Below, piece by piece: positions 44,087 through 52,800 of a DNA stretch of 64,000 nucleotides (position 1 is the first letter of the stretch; each line of letters starts with the position of its first letter). The position numbers and the translations under genes were made by a program. The notes under the pieces were generated by a model. The model did not search any database and was not told where the DNA came from. It was given only the letters and a program-made list of their open reading frames with translations. The stretch is taken from the NCBI RefSeq assembly GCF_019192735.1, contig NZ_JAHTKP010000013.1:124001-188000 (forward strand), read 5' to 3'. This DNA is from Kitasatospora aureofaciens (GTDB taxonomy: Bacteria > Actinomycetota > Actinomycetes > Streptomycetales > Streptomycetaceae).

Positions 44087-45064
44087 ATGAGTAAGTACCT
44101 GGTCACGGGTGGCGCCGGCTATGTCGGCAGCGTGGTGGCCGCCCACCTGCTGGAGGCGGGGCACCAGGTGACCGTCCTGGACGACCTCTCGACGGGCTTC
44201 CGCGAGGGCGTGCCGGCCGGTGCCGAGTTCGTCGAGGGCCGGATCCAGGACGCCGGCAAGGTGCTGGACGCCTCCTTCGACGGTGTGCTGCACTTCGCCG
44301 CCTCCTCGCAGGTCGGCGAGTCGGTCGCCGACCCGGAGAAGTACTGGCGCAACAACGTGGCCGGCTCGCTGGAGCTGGTCAGCGCGATGCGCGGGGCCGG
44401 CGTGCGCAAGCTGGTGTTCTCCTCCACCGCCGCCGTGTACGGCGAGCCGGAGGTCGTGCCGATCGCCGAGACCGCCCGCACCTCGCCGACCAACACCTAC
44501 GGCGCCACCAAGCTGGCCGTCGACCACCTGATCACCAGCGAGGCCGTCGCCCACGGCCTGGCCGCCGTCTCGCTGCGGTACTTCAACGTGGCCGGCGCGT
44601 ACGGCAGCTCTTTCGATGTCACTTTCGGTGAGCGGCACGACCCCGAGTCGCACCTGATCCCGCTGGTGTTCCAGGCCGCGCTGGGCCGGCGCCCGCACAT
44701 CGCGGTGTACGGCGACGACTACCCGACCCCGGACGGCACCTGCATCCGCGACTACATCCACGTCGCGGACCTGGCCGACGCGCACCTGCTGGCGCTGGAC
44801 GCGGCCAAGCCGGGCGAGCACCTGATCTGCAACCTGGGCAACGGCAGCGGCTTCTCGGTGCGCGAGGTGATCGAGTCGGTCAAGCGCGTCACCGGCCGGG
44901 AGATCCCGGTGCAGGTCTCCGGCCGCCGGGCCGGCGACCCGGCCGTGCTGGTGGCCTCGGCCGAGCGCGCGCACGAGGCCCTGGGCTGGTCGCCGCGCCG
45001 CCCGAACCTGGACGACATCGTCGCCGACGCCTGGAAGTTCACCCTGGAGAAGAACGGCCAGTGA
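44087..45064 (+). CDS. galE: UDP-glucose 4-epimerase
   Basis: 325 aa, extended short-chain dehydrogenase family. The NAD-binding loop GGAGYVGS and the catalytic Y-x-x-x-K ([10 protein letters not shown], Tyr about 143) with the Ser/Thr of FSSTAAVYG are present; [11 protein letters not shown] and the substrate-specificity segment [48 protein letters not shown] are also of the GalE type. It interconverts UDP-glucose and UDP-galactose, supplying envelope and extracellular glycans. The ATG at 44087 has TGGAGGT upstream. It stands between two LuxR-type regulator genes. Confidence 0.93.
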   Translation: MSKYLVTGGAGYVGSVVAAHLLEAGHQVTVLDDLSTGFREGVPAGAEFVEGRIQDAGKVLDASFDGVLHFAASSQVGESVADPEKYWRNNVAGSLELVSAMRGAGVRKLVFSSTAAVYGEPEVVPIAETARTSPTNTYGATKLAVDHLITSEAVAHGLAAVSLRYFNVAGAYGSSFDVTFGERHDPESHLIPLVFQAALGRRPHIAVYGDDYPTPDGTCIRDYIHVADLADAHLLALDAAKPGEHLICNLGNGSGFSVREVIESVKRVTGREIPVQVSGRRAGDPAVLVASAERAHEALGWSPRRPNLDDIVADAWKFTLEKNGQ

Positions 45065-45111
45065 GCAACTGCCAGTAGGCAACGGCCAGTAGGTCCGAGC
45101 AACGTCCGCAG

Positions 45112-45141
45112 GCGCCGCCCCGAGCTGTACGGGGGCGGCGC
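45112..45141 (+). terminator. Terminator after galE
   Basis: GCGCCGCCCC pairs with GGGGCGGCGC, 10 bp with a 10-nt loop, about 50 nt past the stop codon; CTTCGG follows. Confidence 0.6.
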
Positions 45142-45174
45142 TTCGGCGTCTTTGGGGCTGCCACACGACGCGCC

Positions 45175-45210
45175 GGAAACCGGCACGGAAACGGACACGG
45201 AAACCGACAC
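45175..45210. repeat. Three 12-bp repeats upstream of the second LuxR regulator
   Basis: Three imperfect copies of GGAAACxGxCAC at 45175-45186, 45187-45198 and 45199-45210. They lie between the galE terminator and the regulator gene at 45434 and could be binding sites for a regulator. The rest of the 45142-45433 gap (about 290 nt) shows only a TATTCC-like element near 45222. Confidence 0.6.
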
Positions 45211-45433
45211 CGACCGATCGTATTCCGTCACGTGTGCACCTCCTGACGAAACTTCACCAAACCACCACGAGCGCGTTCCCCGGCCCGTACGCTGAGTGCG
45301 GTACCGGTTGGGGGTGACGCGCCGTCGGCCCCGCCGGCCATCGGTGGGCGGGCGGAGCGGAGCGCCGGATCGCGGGCGCCGGGGCCGGTCCCCGCCCCGG
45401 GCTCGGGCCGGTCTGAGCAGGGGAGTAGTGACG

Positions 45434-46366
45434 ATGGGGCGGATCCGCGTCCTGGTGGTCGACGACCACCGGATCTTCGCCGAGGCCCTGGCCGCGGCGC
45501 TCTCCGCCGAGCCCGATGTCGAGGTGGGTGCAGCGGGCAGCGCCGCCGCCGCCGAGCGGGCGCTGGAGCGCGCCGCCGTCGAGGGCCGGGCCTTCGACGT
45601 CGTCCTGATCGACGCCGACCTCGGGGCCGAGGGCGCCCCGTCCGGCCCGCGCAAGGCCGTTCGGCCCGCCACCGACCCACCGGACCCGGCTCGCCGCCGA
45701 CCGGCCGTCGTCGTGCCGCCGCCCCGCCGACCGGCCGCCCCGCCGACCGGGGTGGGCGGCCGCTCCGCCGATCCCCTGCGGCCCGACCCCCAGCGCACTG
45801 ACCAACTGCGCACCGACCAGCTGCGGCCGGTCGCCCCGCCGCCGGACGGCATCACCCTGCTCGGCCGGGTCCGCCGCAGCCACCCCGGGCTGCGCGCGAT
45901 CGTCCTGGCCACCGCCGACGACCCGCACCGCGCCGCCCGCGCCCTGCACGCGGGCGCCACCGGCTGGGTGGCCAAGGAGAGTTCGCTCGCCCGGCTGCTC
46001 GCCGTCGTGCGCGGCGTGCTGCGGGACGAGACGCACCTGCCGCCCGCGCTGCTCACCGGCGTCATCCGGGAGCTCACCACCGCCCGGCGCGACCGCACCG
46101 AGAGCGAGCGGCTGGTGGACACGCTGACCCCGCGGGAGAAGCAGATCCTGCGGTGCATGGTCGCGGGCCTGGGCCGGCAGGCGGTCGCGGAGCGCCTCTA
46201 CCTGTCCCCGCACACCGTCCGGACGCACATGCAGAACGTCCTCGGCAAGCTGGGGGTGCACTCCACTCTGGCCGCCGTCGCGGTCGCCCGCCGGGCCGGG
46301 GTCAGCCCCGCCGAGTCGGCCGCGCCCGCCGCGCCGCCGTCCGTCGCGTCGGGCACCGGGACCTGA
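45434..46366 (+). CDS. LuxR-type response regulator with a disordered insertion in the receiver domain
   Basis: 310 aa. The receiver domain starts normally (MGRIRVLVVDDHRIFAEALAAAL) and the phospho-acceptor D60 is present (FDVVLIDADLG), but residues about 67-137 are a Pro/Arg-rich low-complexity insert, including an RTDQL-RTDQL repeat, before the domain resumes with PPDGITLLGRVRRSHPGLRAIVL. Conserved Lys181 (GWVAKESS) is kept. The C-terminus is a LuxR HTH (LTPREKQILRCMVAGLGRQAVAERLYLSPHTVRTHMQNVLGKLG). The ATG at 45434 has GGGGAG 8 nt upstream. No kinase gene is adjacent; the sensor kinase at 59467 is a distant candidate. Its target is unknown. Confidence 0.88.
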   Translation: MGRIRVLVVDDHRIFAEALAAALSAEPDVEVGAAGSAAAAERALERAAVEGRAFDVVLIDADLGAEGAPSGPRKAVRPATDPPDPARRRPAVVVPPPRRPAAPPTGVGGRSADPLRPDPQRTDQLRTDQLRPVAPPPDGITLLGRVRRSHPGLRAIVLATADDPHRAARALHAGATGWVAKESSLARLLAVVRGVLRDETHLPPALLTGVIRELTTARRDRTESERLVDTLTPREKQILRCMVAGLGRQAVAERLYLSPHTVRTHMQNVLGKLGVHSTLAAVAVARRAGVSPAESAAPAAPPSVASGTGT

Positions 46367-46391
46367 CCGCGGCTCCGCCCGGGATGTTGGC

Positions 46392-46889
46392 TCAGCCCGG
46401 GATGTTGTCGAAGGGCGCGACCAACAGCCGCAGCAGCGCGGCGAGTTCGCCCTGCTGGCCGGAGGTGAGCTGGGCCAGGAGTTCGCGCTCGTGCGCGAGC
46501 AGACCGGCGAGTGCCTGGTCGGCACGGTCGCGGCCGTCGCCGGTGAGCCGGACGAGGACGCCGCGCCGGTCGTCCGGGTCGGGCAGGCGCTTGACCAGGC
46601 CCTTGCCGGTCAGCCGGTCGATCCGGTTGGTCATGGTGCCGGAGGTGACCAGGGTCTGGGTGAGGAGCTGTCCGGGGGAGAGCTGGTAGGGGGAGCCGGC
46701 CCGCCGCAGGGCGGTCAGGACGTCGAACTCCCAGGGCTCCAGGCCGTGCTCGGCGAAGGCGGTCCGGCGGGCACGGTCGAGGTGCCGCGCGAGCCGGCTG
46801 ACCCGGCTGAGCACCTCCAGCGGCTCCACGTCGAGGTCGGGGCGCTCTCGGCGCCACGCTGCGACCAGCCTGTCGACCTCGTCCTCCAT
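46392..46889 (-). CDS. tamR: MarR-family regulator TamR
   Basis: 165 aa. The MarR winged helix is clear: LEPWEFDVLTALRRAGSPYQLSPGQLLTQTLVTSGTMTNRIDRLTGKGLVKRLPDPDDRRGVLVRLTGDG, with a dimerisation helix at each end. It is divergent from the trans-aconitate methyltransferase gene. In Streptomyces coelicolor the TamR protein represses this pair and is released by citrate, cis-aconitate or trans-aconitate, linking TCA-cycle stress to aconitase status; that role is transferred by synteny and family. Start ATG 46889. Confidence 0.9.
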   Translation of the reverse strand: MEDEVDRLVAAWRRERPDLDVEPLEVLSRVSRLARHLDRARRTAFAEHGLEPWEFDVLTALRRAGSPYQLSPGQLLTQTLVTSGTMTNRIDRLTGKGLVKRLPDPDDRRGVLVRLTGDGRDRADQALAGLLAHERELLAQLTSGQQGELAALLRLLVAPFDNIPG

Positions 46890-46925
46890 GACGATCAGTG
46901 TATCGGTGGATGTGTCGATGTGAAG

Positions 46926-46985
46926 TCTCTTGACATCGAGAAATGTGCCAACGACGCTACATTTGGATATCTTGATGTCGAGATA
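46926..46985. promoter_or_regulatory. Paired TamR-type operators between tamR and tam
   Basis: Two imperfect 18-bp palindromes, 46926-46943 and 46968-46985, share the pattern TnTCTyGAy/rTCrAGAnA and are 42 bp apart (about four helical turns). The second is the better match (TATCTTGAT/GTCGAGATA). They sit in the divergent promoter region, where a MarR dimer pair would repress both genes. Confidence 0.75.
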
Positions 46986-47000
46986 CTTGCGAGGTGTGCC

Positions 47001-47792
47001 ATGACCACCCCCGTCTGGGACCCGGCCCAGTACCTGCGCTTCGCCGACGAACGGACCCGCCCGCTGCGCGATCTGCTCGCCCGCGTCCCCGCCCTGCCGC
47101 ACGAGCCCGCCGCCACCGTCCTCGACATCGGCTGCGGACCCGGCAACTCCACCGCCGTCCTGCGCGAACGCTGGCCGCAGGCCCGGATCACCGGCGTCGA
47201 CAACTCCGCCCCGATGCTCGCCACCGCCCGGACCGAGGGCGAGCCCACCGCGGACTACGTCCTCGCCGACGCCCGTGACTACGACCCGGCGCCCGCCGAG
47301 CCGGACCTGATCGTCTCCAACGCGACCCTGCAGTGGATCGACGGGCACATCGAGCTGCTCCCGCGCTGGGCCGCCGCGCTCAAGCCCGGCGGAGCCGTCG
47401 CCTTCCAGGTCCCCGGCAACTTCGGCTCGCCCAGCCACACCCTGCTCGCCGAACTCCGCCGCAGCTCCCGCTGGCGCGATGCCCTCGGCGAGGGCGCCAC
47501 CCCTGCCGGCGTCCACGAACCCGGGCGGTACCTCGACGCCCTCGCCGGCGCCGGCTGCGCCGCCGACGTCTGGGAGACCACCTACAGCACCCTGCTCCTT
47601 GGCCCGGACCCCGTCCTGGAGTGGGTCAAGGGCACCGCCCTGCGGCCCGTCCTCACCTGGCTCACCGACCCGGTGCGGCGGGCCGCCTTCCTCGCCGAGT
47701 ACGGGGCGCTCCTGCGCGAGGCCTATCCCGCCGGACCGCACGGGACGGTCTTCCCGTTCCGGCGGATCTTCGCCGTCGGGGTCAGGCGCTGA
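47001..47792 (+). CDS. tam: trans-Aconitate 2-methyltransferase
   Basis: 263 aa, class I SAM methyltransferase. It opens WDPAQYLRFADERTRPLRDLLARV (the Tam N-terminus), then SAM motif I VLDIGCGPGNSTAVLRERWP, DNSAPMLATA, and the Tam-typical VSNATLQWIDGH. It methylates trans-aconitate, an inhibitor of aconitase formed from cis-aconitate, so it detoxifies a by-product of the TCA cycle. GCGAGG precedes the ATG at 47001. It is controlled by the divergent tamR. Confidence 0.92.
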   Translation: MTTPVWDPAQYLRFADERTRPLRDLLARVPALPHEPAATVLDIGCGPGNSTAVLRERWPQARITGVDNSAPMLATARTEGEPTADYVLADARDYDPAPAEPDLIVSNATLQWIDGHIELLPRWAAALKPGGAVAFQVPGNFGSPSHTLLAELRRSSRWRDALGEGATPAGVHEPGRYLDALAGAGCAADVWETTYSTLLLGPDPVLEWVKGTALRPVLTWLTDPVRRAAFLAEYGALLREAYPAGPHGTVFPFRRIFAVGVRR

Positions 47793-47817
47793 TCCCAAGG
47801 GCGCTGATCAGCCCTTG

Positions 47818-48585
47818 TCAGCCCTTGCGCTCGCCGACCAGCTTCGGGTGCCGCTCCAGGCCCTCCAGCCCGTGCCAGGCCAGGTTCACCAGATGCGCCG
47901 CCACCTGCGCCTTCTCCGGCTTGCGGACCTCCAGCCACCACTGCCCGGTCAGCGCCACCATTCCGACCAGCATCTGCGAGTACATCGGGGCCAGCCGGGC
48001 GTCGAAGCCGCGGGCCTTGAACTCCAGGCCCAGGATGTCCTCGACCTGCGTCGCGATGTCGCTGATCAGCGAGGCGAAGGTGCCGGTCGACTGGGCCACC
48101 GGGGAGTCCCGGACCAGGATCCGGAAGCCGTCCGTCGAGGTGTCGATGTAGTCCATCAGCGCGAACGCGGCCTGCTCCAGCAGCTCGCGCGAGTGCCCGC
48201 CGGTCAGGGCCCCCGTGACCATGTCCAGCAGCAGTTGCATCTCGCGGTCCACCACCACCGCGTACAGCCCCTCCTTGCCCCCGAAGTGCTCGTACACCAC
48301 CGGCTTCGACACCCCGGCCCGCTCGGCGATCTCCTCCACCGACGTGCCGTCGTAGCCGCGCTCCGCGAACACCGTCCGGCCGATCTCCAGCAGCTGCTCG
48401 CGCCGCTGCTTGCCGGTCATCCGTACCCGCCCCCCGCGGCGGCGGGGCACCGGCCCGGCTGCACCCCCCGGCGCGGCCCCGTCCGCCGGGGCAGCGGCAC
48501 GCGGACGGGCCTGCGCCGCTTCGGGCGCCGCGTCCGTCCGCGTGCTGTGGTGACCGCCTGTGCTGTCTGCGCTGCTCCCGTTCAC
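47818..48585 (-). CDS. TetR-family regulator, probable repressor of the desaturase
   Basis: 255 aa. The TetR HTH is in RREQLLEIGRTVFAERGYDGTSVEEIAERAGVSKPVVYEHFGGKEGLYAVVV (about 58-108), followed by the all-helical ligand/dimer domain ending ARGFDARLAPMYSQMLVGMVALTGQWWLEVRKPEKAQVAAHLVNLAWHGLEGLERH. The first 55 aa are low-complexity Ala/Pro/Arg. The GTG at 48585 is chosen because related Streptomyces proteins carry a similar tail; the ATG at 48420 is the alternative. It lies 26 nt downstream of the desaturase on the same strand, so it is probably an operon partner and binds the palindrome at 49626-49657. Fatty-acyl-CoA sensing is inference. Confidence 0.85.
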   Translation of the reverse strand: MNGSSADSTGGHHSTRTDAAPEAAQARPRAAAPADGAAPGGAAGPVPRRRGGRVRMTGKQRREQLLEIGRTVFAERGYDGTSVEEIAERAGVSKPVVYEHFGGKEGLYAVVVDREMQLLLDMVTGALTGGHSRELLEQAAFALMDYIDTSTDGFRILVRDSPVAQSTGTFASLISDIATQVEDILGLEFKARGFDARLAPMYSQMLVGMVALTGQWWLEVRKPEKAQVAAHLVNLAWHGLEGLERHPKLVGERKG

Positions 48586-48611
48586 CCCTACATCATGCTG
48601 GAAGAGCGCCC

Positions 48612-49595
48612 TCATGCGGCGCGGCGGGCGGCGATCCGCTGCGCGTCCGGCCAGCGGACGTCCCGGACCCAGCCGGCCAGCTCGAACCAGCGGATCAGCC
48701 GGGCCGAGGAGTCGATCTGTCCGCGGAGCACGCCGTGCCGGGCCGAGGTCGGGTCGGCGTGGTGCAGGTTGTGCCAGGACTCGCCGCAGGAGAGCACGGC
48801 CAGCCACCAGACGTTCCCCGAGCGGTCCCGGGAGCGGAACGGGCGGCGGCCCACCGCGTGGCAGATCGAGTTGATCGACCAGGTCACGTGGTGCAGCAGC
48901 GCCACGCGGACCAGCGAGCCCCAGAAGAACGCGGACAGCGCGCCCTGCCAGGACAGCGTGACCAGCCCGCCGACCAGCGGGGGCAGCAGCAGCGAGACCG
49001 ACGTCCAGAGCCAGAACAGCCGGGAGATCCGTCGCATGGCCGGGTCGTTGACCAGGTCCGGCGCGTACTTGAGCTGCGGGGTCTGCTCCTCGTCGAACAT
49101 CCAGCCCATGTGCGCCCACCAGAGGCCCTTGAGCAGCGCGGGGAGGCTCTCCCCGTAGCGCCACGGCGAGTGCGGGTCGCCGTCCTTGTCGCTGAACCGG
49201 TGGTGCCTGCGGTGGTCGGCCACCCAGCGCACCAGCGGGCCCTCGACCGCCAGGCTGCCGGCGACGGCGAGGACGAGGCGCATCGGGCGGCCGGCCTTGA
49301 AGGCGCCGTGGGTGAAGTAGCGGTGATAGCCGACGGTGACGCCGTGGCAGGTGAGGAAGTACATGGCGGTGGTGATCGCCAGGTCCGTCCATCCCAGGCC
49401 CCAGCCCCAGGCCACCGGGACGGCGGCCAGCAGGGCGGCGAACGGGACGACGATGAAGAGGCCGAGCGCGAGCCGCTCGGCGAAGCCCTGCTTTTCCCCG
49501 CCCCGGGTGGCGGACACCAGGGTGGGGGACGGATCGGAGGAATCGACGGGCGGCGCGGCGTCTCCGGCGCGCGCCTCGCCGGCCTGAGTGGTCAT
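48612..49595 (-). CDS. Acyl-CoA desaturase (delta-9 type, membrane-bound)
   Basis: 327 aa. The three histidine boxes of the membrane desaturases are present: H91-RYFT-H96, H128-RR-HH (131-132), and HNLHH near residue 268. Four membrane helices surround them (LGLFIVVPFAALLAAVPVAW, LAITTAMYFLTCHGVTVGY, RLFWLWTSVSLLLPPLVGGL, ALSAFFWGSLVRVALLHHV). The di-iron enzyme introduces a double bond into acyl-CoA for membrane fluidity. A strong operator-like palindrome lies about 40 nt upstream of the start (49626-49657), and the following gene is a TetR regulator, so feedback control by acyl-CoA is likely. Confidence 0.93.
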   Translation of the reverse strand: MTTQAGEARAGDAAPPVDSSDPSPTLVSATRGGEKQGFAERLALGLFIVVPFAALLAAVPVAWGWGLGWTDLAITTAMYFLTCHGVTVGYHRYFTHGAFKAGRPMRLVLAVAGSLAVEGPLVRWVADHRRHHRFSDKDGDPHSPWRYGESLPALLKGLWWAHMGWMFDEEQTPQLKYAPDLVNDPAMRRISRLFWLWTSVSLLLPPLVGGLVTLSWQGALSAFFWGSLVRVALLHHVTWSINSICHAVGRRPFRSRDRSGNVWWLAVLSCGESWHNLHHADPTSARHGVLRGQIDSSARLIRWFELAGWVRDVRWPDAQRIAARRAA

Positions 49596-49625
49596 GAGCG
49601 GTCCCTTGGTGGGAGGGGGCGAAGG

Positions 49626-49657
49626 CTACGATGCCGTAACCTACGGCATCGTAGGTT
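49626..49657. promoter_or_regulatory. Double TetR-type operator upstream of the desaturase
   Basis: Two TACG-N4-CGTA palindromes next to each other: 49627-49638 and 49642-49653. The second is extended to AACCTACG-GCAT-CGTAGGTT (49638-49657). Together they also form a 13-bp hairpin (49626-49638 with 49642-49654, loop ACC). Position just upstream of the desaturase start fits repression by the TetR protein of the same operon. Confidence 0.8.
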
Positions 49658-49897
49658 GCGCTCCGTCGCGAACGGAACACACCGCTGCGCGGCGCTTGAG
49701 TGAATTCACCCGACTGGATGGATGAACCCTCGATCCGCCGCGGAGTGGGATCTATCGCACACACACTCATCGCATGCGAGCCAAGACCGAGCACAGCGTG
49801 CCGGGGAGTGCAGACCTGTGCCGGCGGATCGAGGGGTGGTGGATGGGCATAGCTGATACACAGCGCGGGGCGGACTCGGGTAGGGTCTGACCAGCTA

Positions 49898-49970
49898 TCC
49901 GCCGTGGGGTAATTGGCAGCCCGCAGGCCTTTGGAGCCTTGCAGTGATGGTTCGAGTCCATCCGGCGGAG
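49898..49970 (+). tRNA. tRNA-Gln (anticodon TTG)
   Basis: Acceptor stem TCCGCCG/CGGCGGA, D stem GGGT/GCCC, anticodon loop CTTTGGA giving anticodon TTG (reads CAA), T arm with GGTTCGAGTCC and discriminator G. The first anticodon-stem pair (27-43) is a mismatch. The CCA end is not encoded. TAGGGT at 49881-49886 may be its -10. It is the first element of the glmU-prs-rplY block. Confidence 0.95.
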
Positions 49971-50111
49971 CCCTGCACACGTGCGTCGGCCCGCTGCGGG
50001 TCGGCGAGCGGTTTTCCTGCCGCAGTTATCCTCTAAGCGCCAGGGCACCGGCGCGCGGACCCCGCCCCGAGTGCTCTGCCCTCTCTGTGAACCGACCGAG
50101 GAGCCTCCCGC

Positions 50112-51566
50112 ATGGGTGCCAATTCGCTTGCCGCCGTTGTCGTGCTTGCCGCCGGTGGCGGGACTCGGATGAAGTCGAACAAGCTGCCCAAGGTGCTGCA
50201 CGAGGTGTGCGGCCGGTCGCTGGTGGGTCACGCGGTGGCGGCCGCGCAGGGACTGACACCCGGGCAGCTGGTCGTGGTGGTCGGGCACCAGCGGGAGCAG
50301 GTCGAGGAGCACCTGGCGGCGCACTACCCGGCGGCCCGTCCGGTGGTGCAGCACGAGCAGAACGGTACCGGGCACGCGGTGCGGACGGCGCTGGAGGCGC
50401 TGGCCGCCGACGGCGTGGAGCTGGACGGCACGGTCATCATCACTGCCGGGGACTCGCCGCTGCTGACCGGGGCCACCCTGCAGCGCCTGGCCAAGGCGCA
50501 CGCCGAGCAGGAGAACGGCGTCACCGTGCTGACCGCCGTGGTGCCGGAGCCGTTCGGCTACGGCCGGATCCTGCGGGACGAGGACCGCTCGGTCGCCGCG
50601 ATCGTCGAGGAGAAGGACGCCAACGACACCCAGCGCCGGATCACCGAGATCAACTCCGGGGTCTTCGCCTTCGACGCGAAGCTGCTGGGCCAGGCGCTGT
50701 CCGAGCTCACCACGGACAACTCGCAGGGCGAGGAGTACCTGACCGACACCCTGGAGATCCTGCGCAAGGCCGGCCACCGGGTGGGCGCCGTGGTCGCGGA
50801 GGACTCCCGGGACATCCTCGGCATCAACGACCGGGTGCAGCTGGCGCAGGCCCGCCGGCTGCTCAACGACCGCCTGCTGGAGCGGGCGATGCGCGACGGC
50901 GTCACCGTGGTGGACCCGGCGACCACCTGGATCGACGTCCAGGTGACGTACGAGGTGGACGCGGTCGTGCTGCCGAACACCCAGCTGCAGGGCGCCACCC
51001 ACCTGGGCGAGGGCTGCCAGGTCGGCCCGAACTCGACGATCCGGGACACCCGGATCGGCGCCGGCGCCGTTGTGAGCAACACCACGGCCGACCGCGCCGA
51101 GGTGGGCGAGCTGGCCACCGCCGGCCCGTACGCGTACCTGCGGCCGGGGGCGAAGCTGGCCCGCAAGGCGAAGGTCGGCACCTACGTCGAGGTGAAGAAC
51201 TCCGAGCTGGGCGAGGGCGCCAAGGTGCCCCACCTGTCCTACATCGGGGACGCCACGATCGGTGAGGGCAGCAACGTCGGTGCGGCCTCGGTCACGGTGA
51301 ACTACGACGGCGTCAACAAGCACCGCACGGTGATCGGCGCGCACTGCCGCACCGGCTCGGACAACATGTTCATCGCCCCGGTCACGGTCGGCGACGGCGC
51401 CTACACGGCGGCCGGCTCCGTGATCACCTCCGACGTCCCGCCGGGCGCACTCGGCGTGAGCCGGGCGCAGCAGCGCAACATCGAGGGCTGGGTGGAGCGC
51501 AAGCGGCCCGGGACCGCTTCCGCGCAGGCGGCGAAGGCCGCGACGGGTGGGTCTCCGGACGCCTGA
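50112..51566 (+). CDS. glmU: Bifunctional GlmU: GlcN-1-P acetyltransferase/UDP-GlcNAc pyrophosphorylase
   Basis: 484 aa. The N-terminal uridyltransferase domain (about 1-230) opens with AVVVLAAGGGTRMKSNKLPKVL (L-A-A-G-x-G-T-R-M...K) and has the QHEQNGTGHAV UTP/Mg region. The C-terminal half is the left-handed parallel beta-helix acetyltransferase with hexapeptide repeats, including RPGAKLARKAKVGTYVEVKNSELGEGAKVPHLSYIGDATIGEGSNVGAASVTVNYDG (catalytic His, CoA site). It makes UDP-GlcNAc for peptidoglycan and glycans in the cytoplasm. ATG at 50112 after GAGGAGCC. The C-terminal 35 aa are Ala/Lys-rich and probably disordered. Confidence 0.96.
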   Translation: MGANSLAAVVVLAAGGGTRMKSNKLPKVLHEVCGRSLVGHAVAAAQGLTPGQLVVVVGHQREQVEEHLAAHYPAARPVVQHEQNGTGHAVRTALEALAADGVELDGTVIITAGDSPLLTGATLQRLAKAHAEQENGVTVLTAVVPEPFGYGRILRDEDRSVAAIVEEKDANDTQRRITEINSGVFAFDAKLLGQALSELTTDNSQGEEYLTDTLEILRKAGHRVGAVVAEDSRDILGINDRVQLAQARRLLNDRLLERAMRDGVTVVDPATTWIDVQVTYEVDAVVLPNTQLQGATHLGEGCQVGPNSTIRDTRIGAGAVVSNTTADRAEVGELATAGPYAYLRPGAKLARKAKVGTYVEVKNSELGEGAKVPHLSYIGDATIGEGSNVGAASVTVNYDGVNKHRTVIGAHCRTGSDNMFIAPVTVGDGAYTAAGSVITSDVPPGALGVSRAQQRNIEGWVERKRPGTASAQAAKAATGGSPDA

Positions 51567-51769
51567 CGGGACGGGCGGGAGTCCGAGGGGCGGTCCCGGG
51601 GCGGACGGTTTCTGCGCGGGCGCGTAACCTTGGGGACATACGTGCGCCACTGGGCTTGCCGCCCGTGTCCAGGCGTACCGACATTCCCCGACCCCATCCT
51701 GCGTGCGGGCTCCGCCTGCCCGCGTTGGGTAGCGGGGTTCAGCGTCCGCAAACGCGAGGAGACGGTGCA

Positions 51770-52747
51770 GTGAGCGGGATCACGACGTCGGGTGAGAAGA
51801 AGCTGAGGCTCTTCTCCGGCCGTGCCCACCCGGAGCTGGCGAAGGAGGTGGCCGCGGCGCTGGGGACCGAACTGGTCCCGACCAAGGCCCTGGACTTCGC
51901 CAACGGCGAGATCTACGTCCGCTTCCTGGACTCGGCCCGCGGTGCGGACTGCTTCGTGATGCAGAGCCACACGGCTCCCATCAACCAGTGGATCATGGAA
52001 CAGCTGATCATGATCGACGCTCTGAAGCGGGCCTCCGCGCGGAGCATCACCGCGATCCTGCCGTTCTACGGGTACGCCCGGCAGGACAAGAAGCACCTCG
52101 GCCGCGAGCCGATCTCGGCCCGCCTGATCGCCGACCTGCTGCGCCAGGCCGGTGCCGACCGGCTGATGGCCGTGGACCTGCACACCGCGCAGATCCAGGG
52201 CTTCTTCGACGGCCCGGTGGACCACCTGTTCGCGCTGCCGTTGCTGGCCGACTACGTGGGCGAGCGGGTCGACCGCTCCAAGCTGACGATCGTCTCGCCG
52301 GACGCCGGCCGGGTGAAGGTGGCCGACCAGTGGTGCGACCGCCTTGGCGCCCCGCTGGCGATCATCCACAAGCGCCGCGACATGAGCCAGGCCAACACGA
52401 TCCTGTCGGCCGAGGTCGTCGGTGACGTCAAGGGCCGGGTCTGCGTCCTGGTCGACGACATGATCGACACCGCCGGCACGATCTGTGCCGCGGCCGACGC
52501 GCTGTTCGAGAACGGCGCCGCGGACGTCCTGGTGGCGGCGACCCACGGCGTGCTGTCCGGCCCGGCCGCGGACCGTCTGAAGAACTCCCGGGTCAGCGAG
52601 TTCGTGTTCACCAACACGCTGCCGACCCCGGCGGAGCTGCAGCTGGACAAGATCACCACGCTGTCCATCGCCCCGTCGATCGCCGCGGCCATCCGCGAGG
52701 TGTTCGAGGAGGGTTCGGTCACGAGCCTCTTCGAGGGCGTGCACTGA
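51770..52747 (+). CDS. prs: Ribose-phosphate pyrophosphokinase (PRPP synthetase)
   Basis: 325 aa. It makes PRPP from ribose-5-phosphate and ATP for nucleotides, His and Trp. Motifs: KKLRLFSGRAHPELAKEVAAALG (start), the ATP/Mg flexible loop PFYGYARQDKKHLGREPISARLIA (catalytic Lys and Arg), DLHTAQIQGFF, and the PRPP-binding signature VCVLVDDMIDTAGTICAAA. The GTG at 51770 has GAGGAG 7 nt upstream. The gap after glmU (about 200 nt, 51567-51769) contains a TAACCT -10-like element (51625-51630) and the 5' leader of prs; nothing else was recognised in it. Confidence 0.95.
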   Translation: MSGITTSGEKKLRLFSGRAHPELAKEVAAALGTELVPTKALDFANGEIYVRFLDSARGADCFVMQSHTAPINQWIMEQLIMIDALKRASARSITAILPFYGYARQDKKHLGREPISARLIADLLRQAGADRLMAVDLHTAQIQGFFDGPVDHLFALPLLADYVGERVDRSKLTIVSPDAGRVKVADQWCDRLGAPLAIIHKRRDMSQANTILSAEVVGDVKGRVCVLVDDMIDTAGTICAAADALFENGAADVLVAATHGVLSGPAADRLKNSRVSEFVFTNTLPTPAELQLDKITTLSIAPSIAAAIREVFEEGSVTSLFEGVH

Positions 52748-52761
52748 CGAAGGCCCGCGCA

Positions 52762-52794
52762 GGCGGCCCCGGTCCCTCAGGGGCCGGGGCCGCC
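52762..52794 (+). terminator. Terminator after prs
   Basis: GGCGGCCCCGG pairs with CCGGGGCCGCC, an 11-bp perfect stem with an 11-nt loop, 15 nt after the stop codon. Confidence 0.85.
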
Positions 52795-52800
52795 GCCGAT

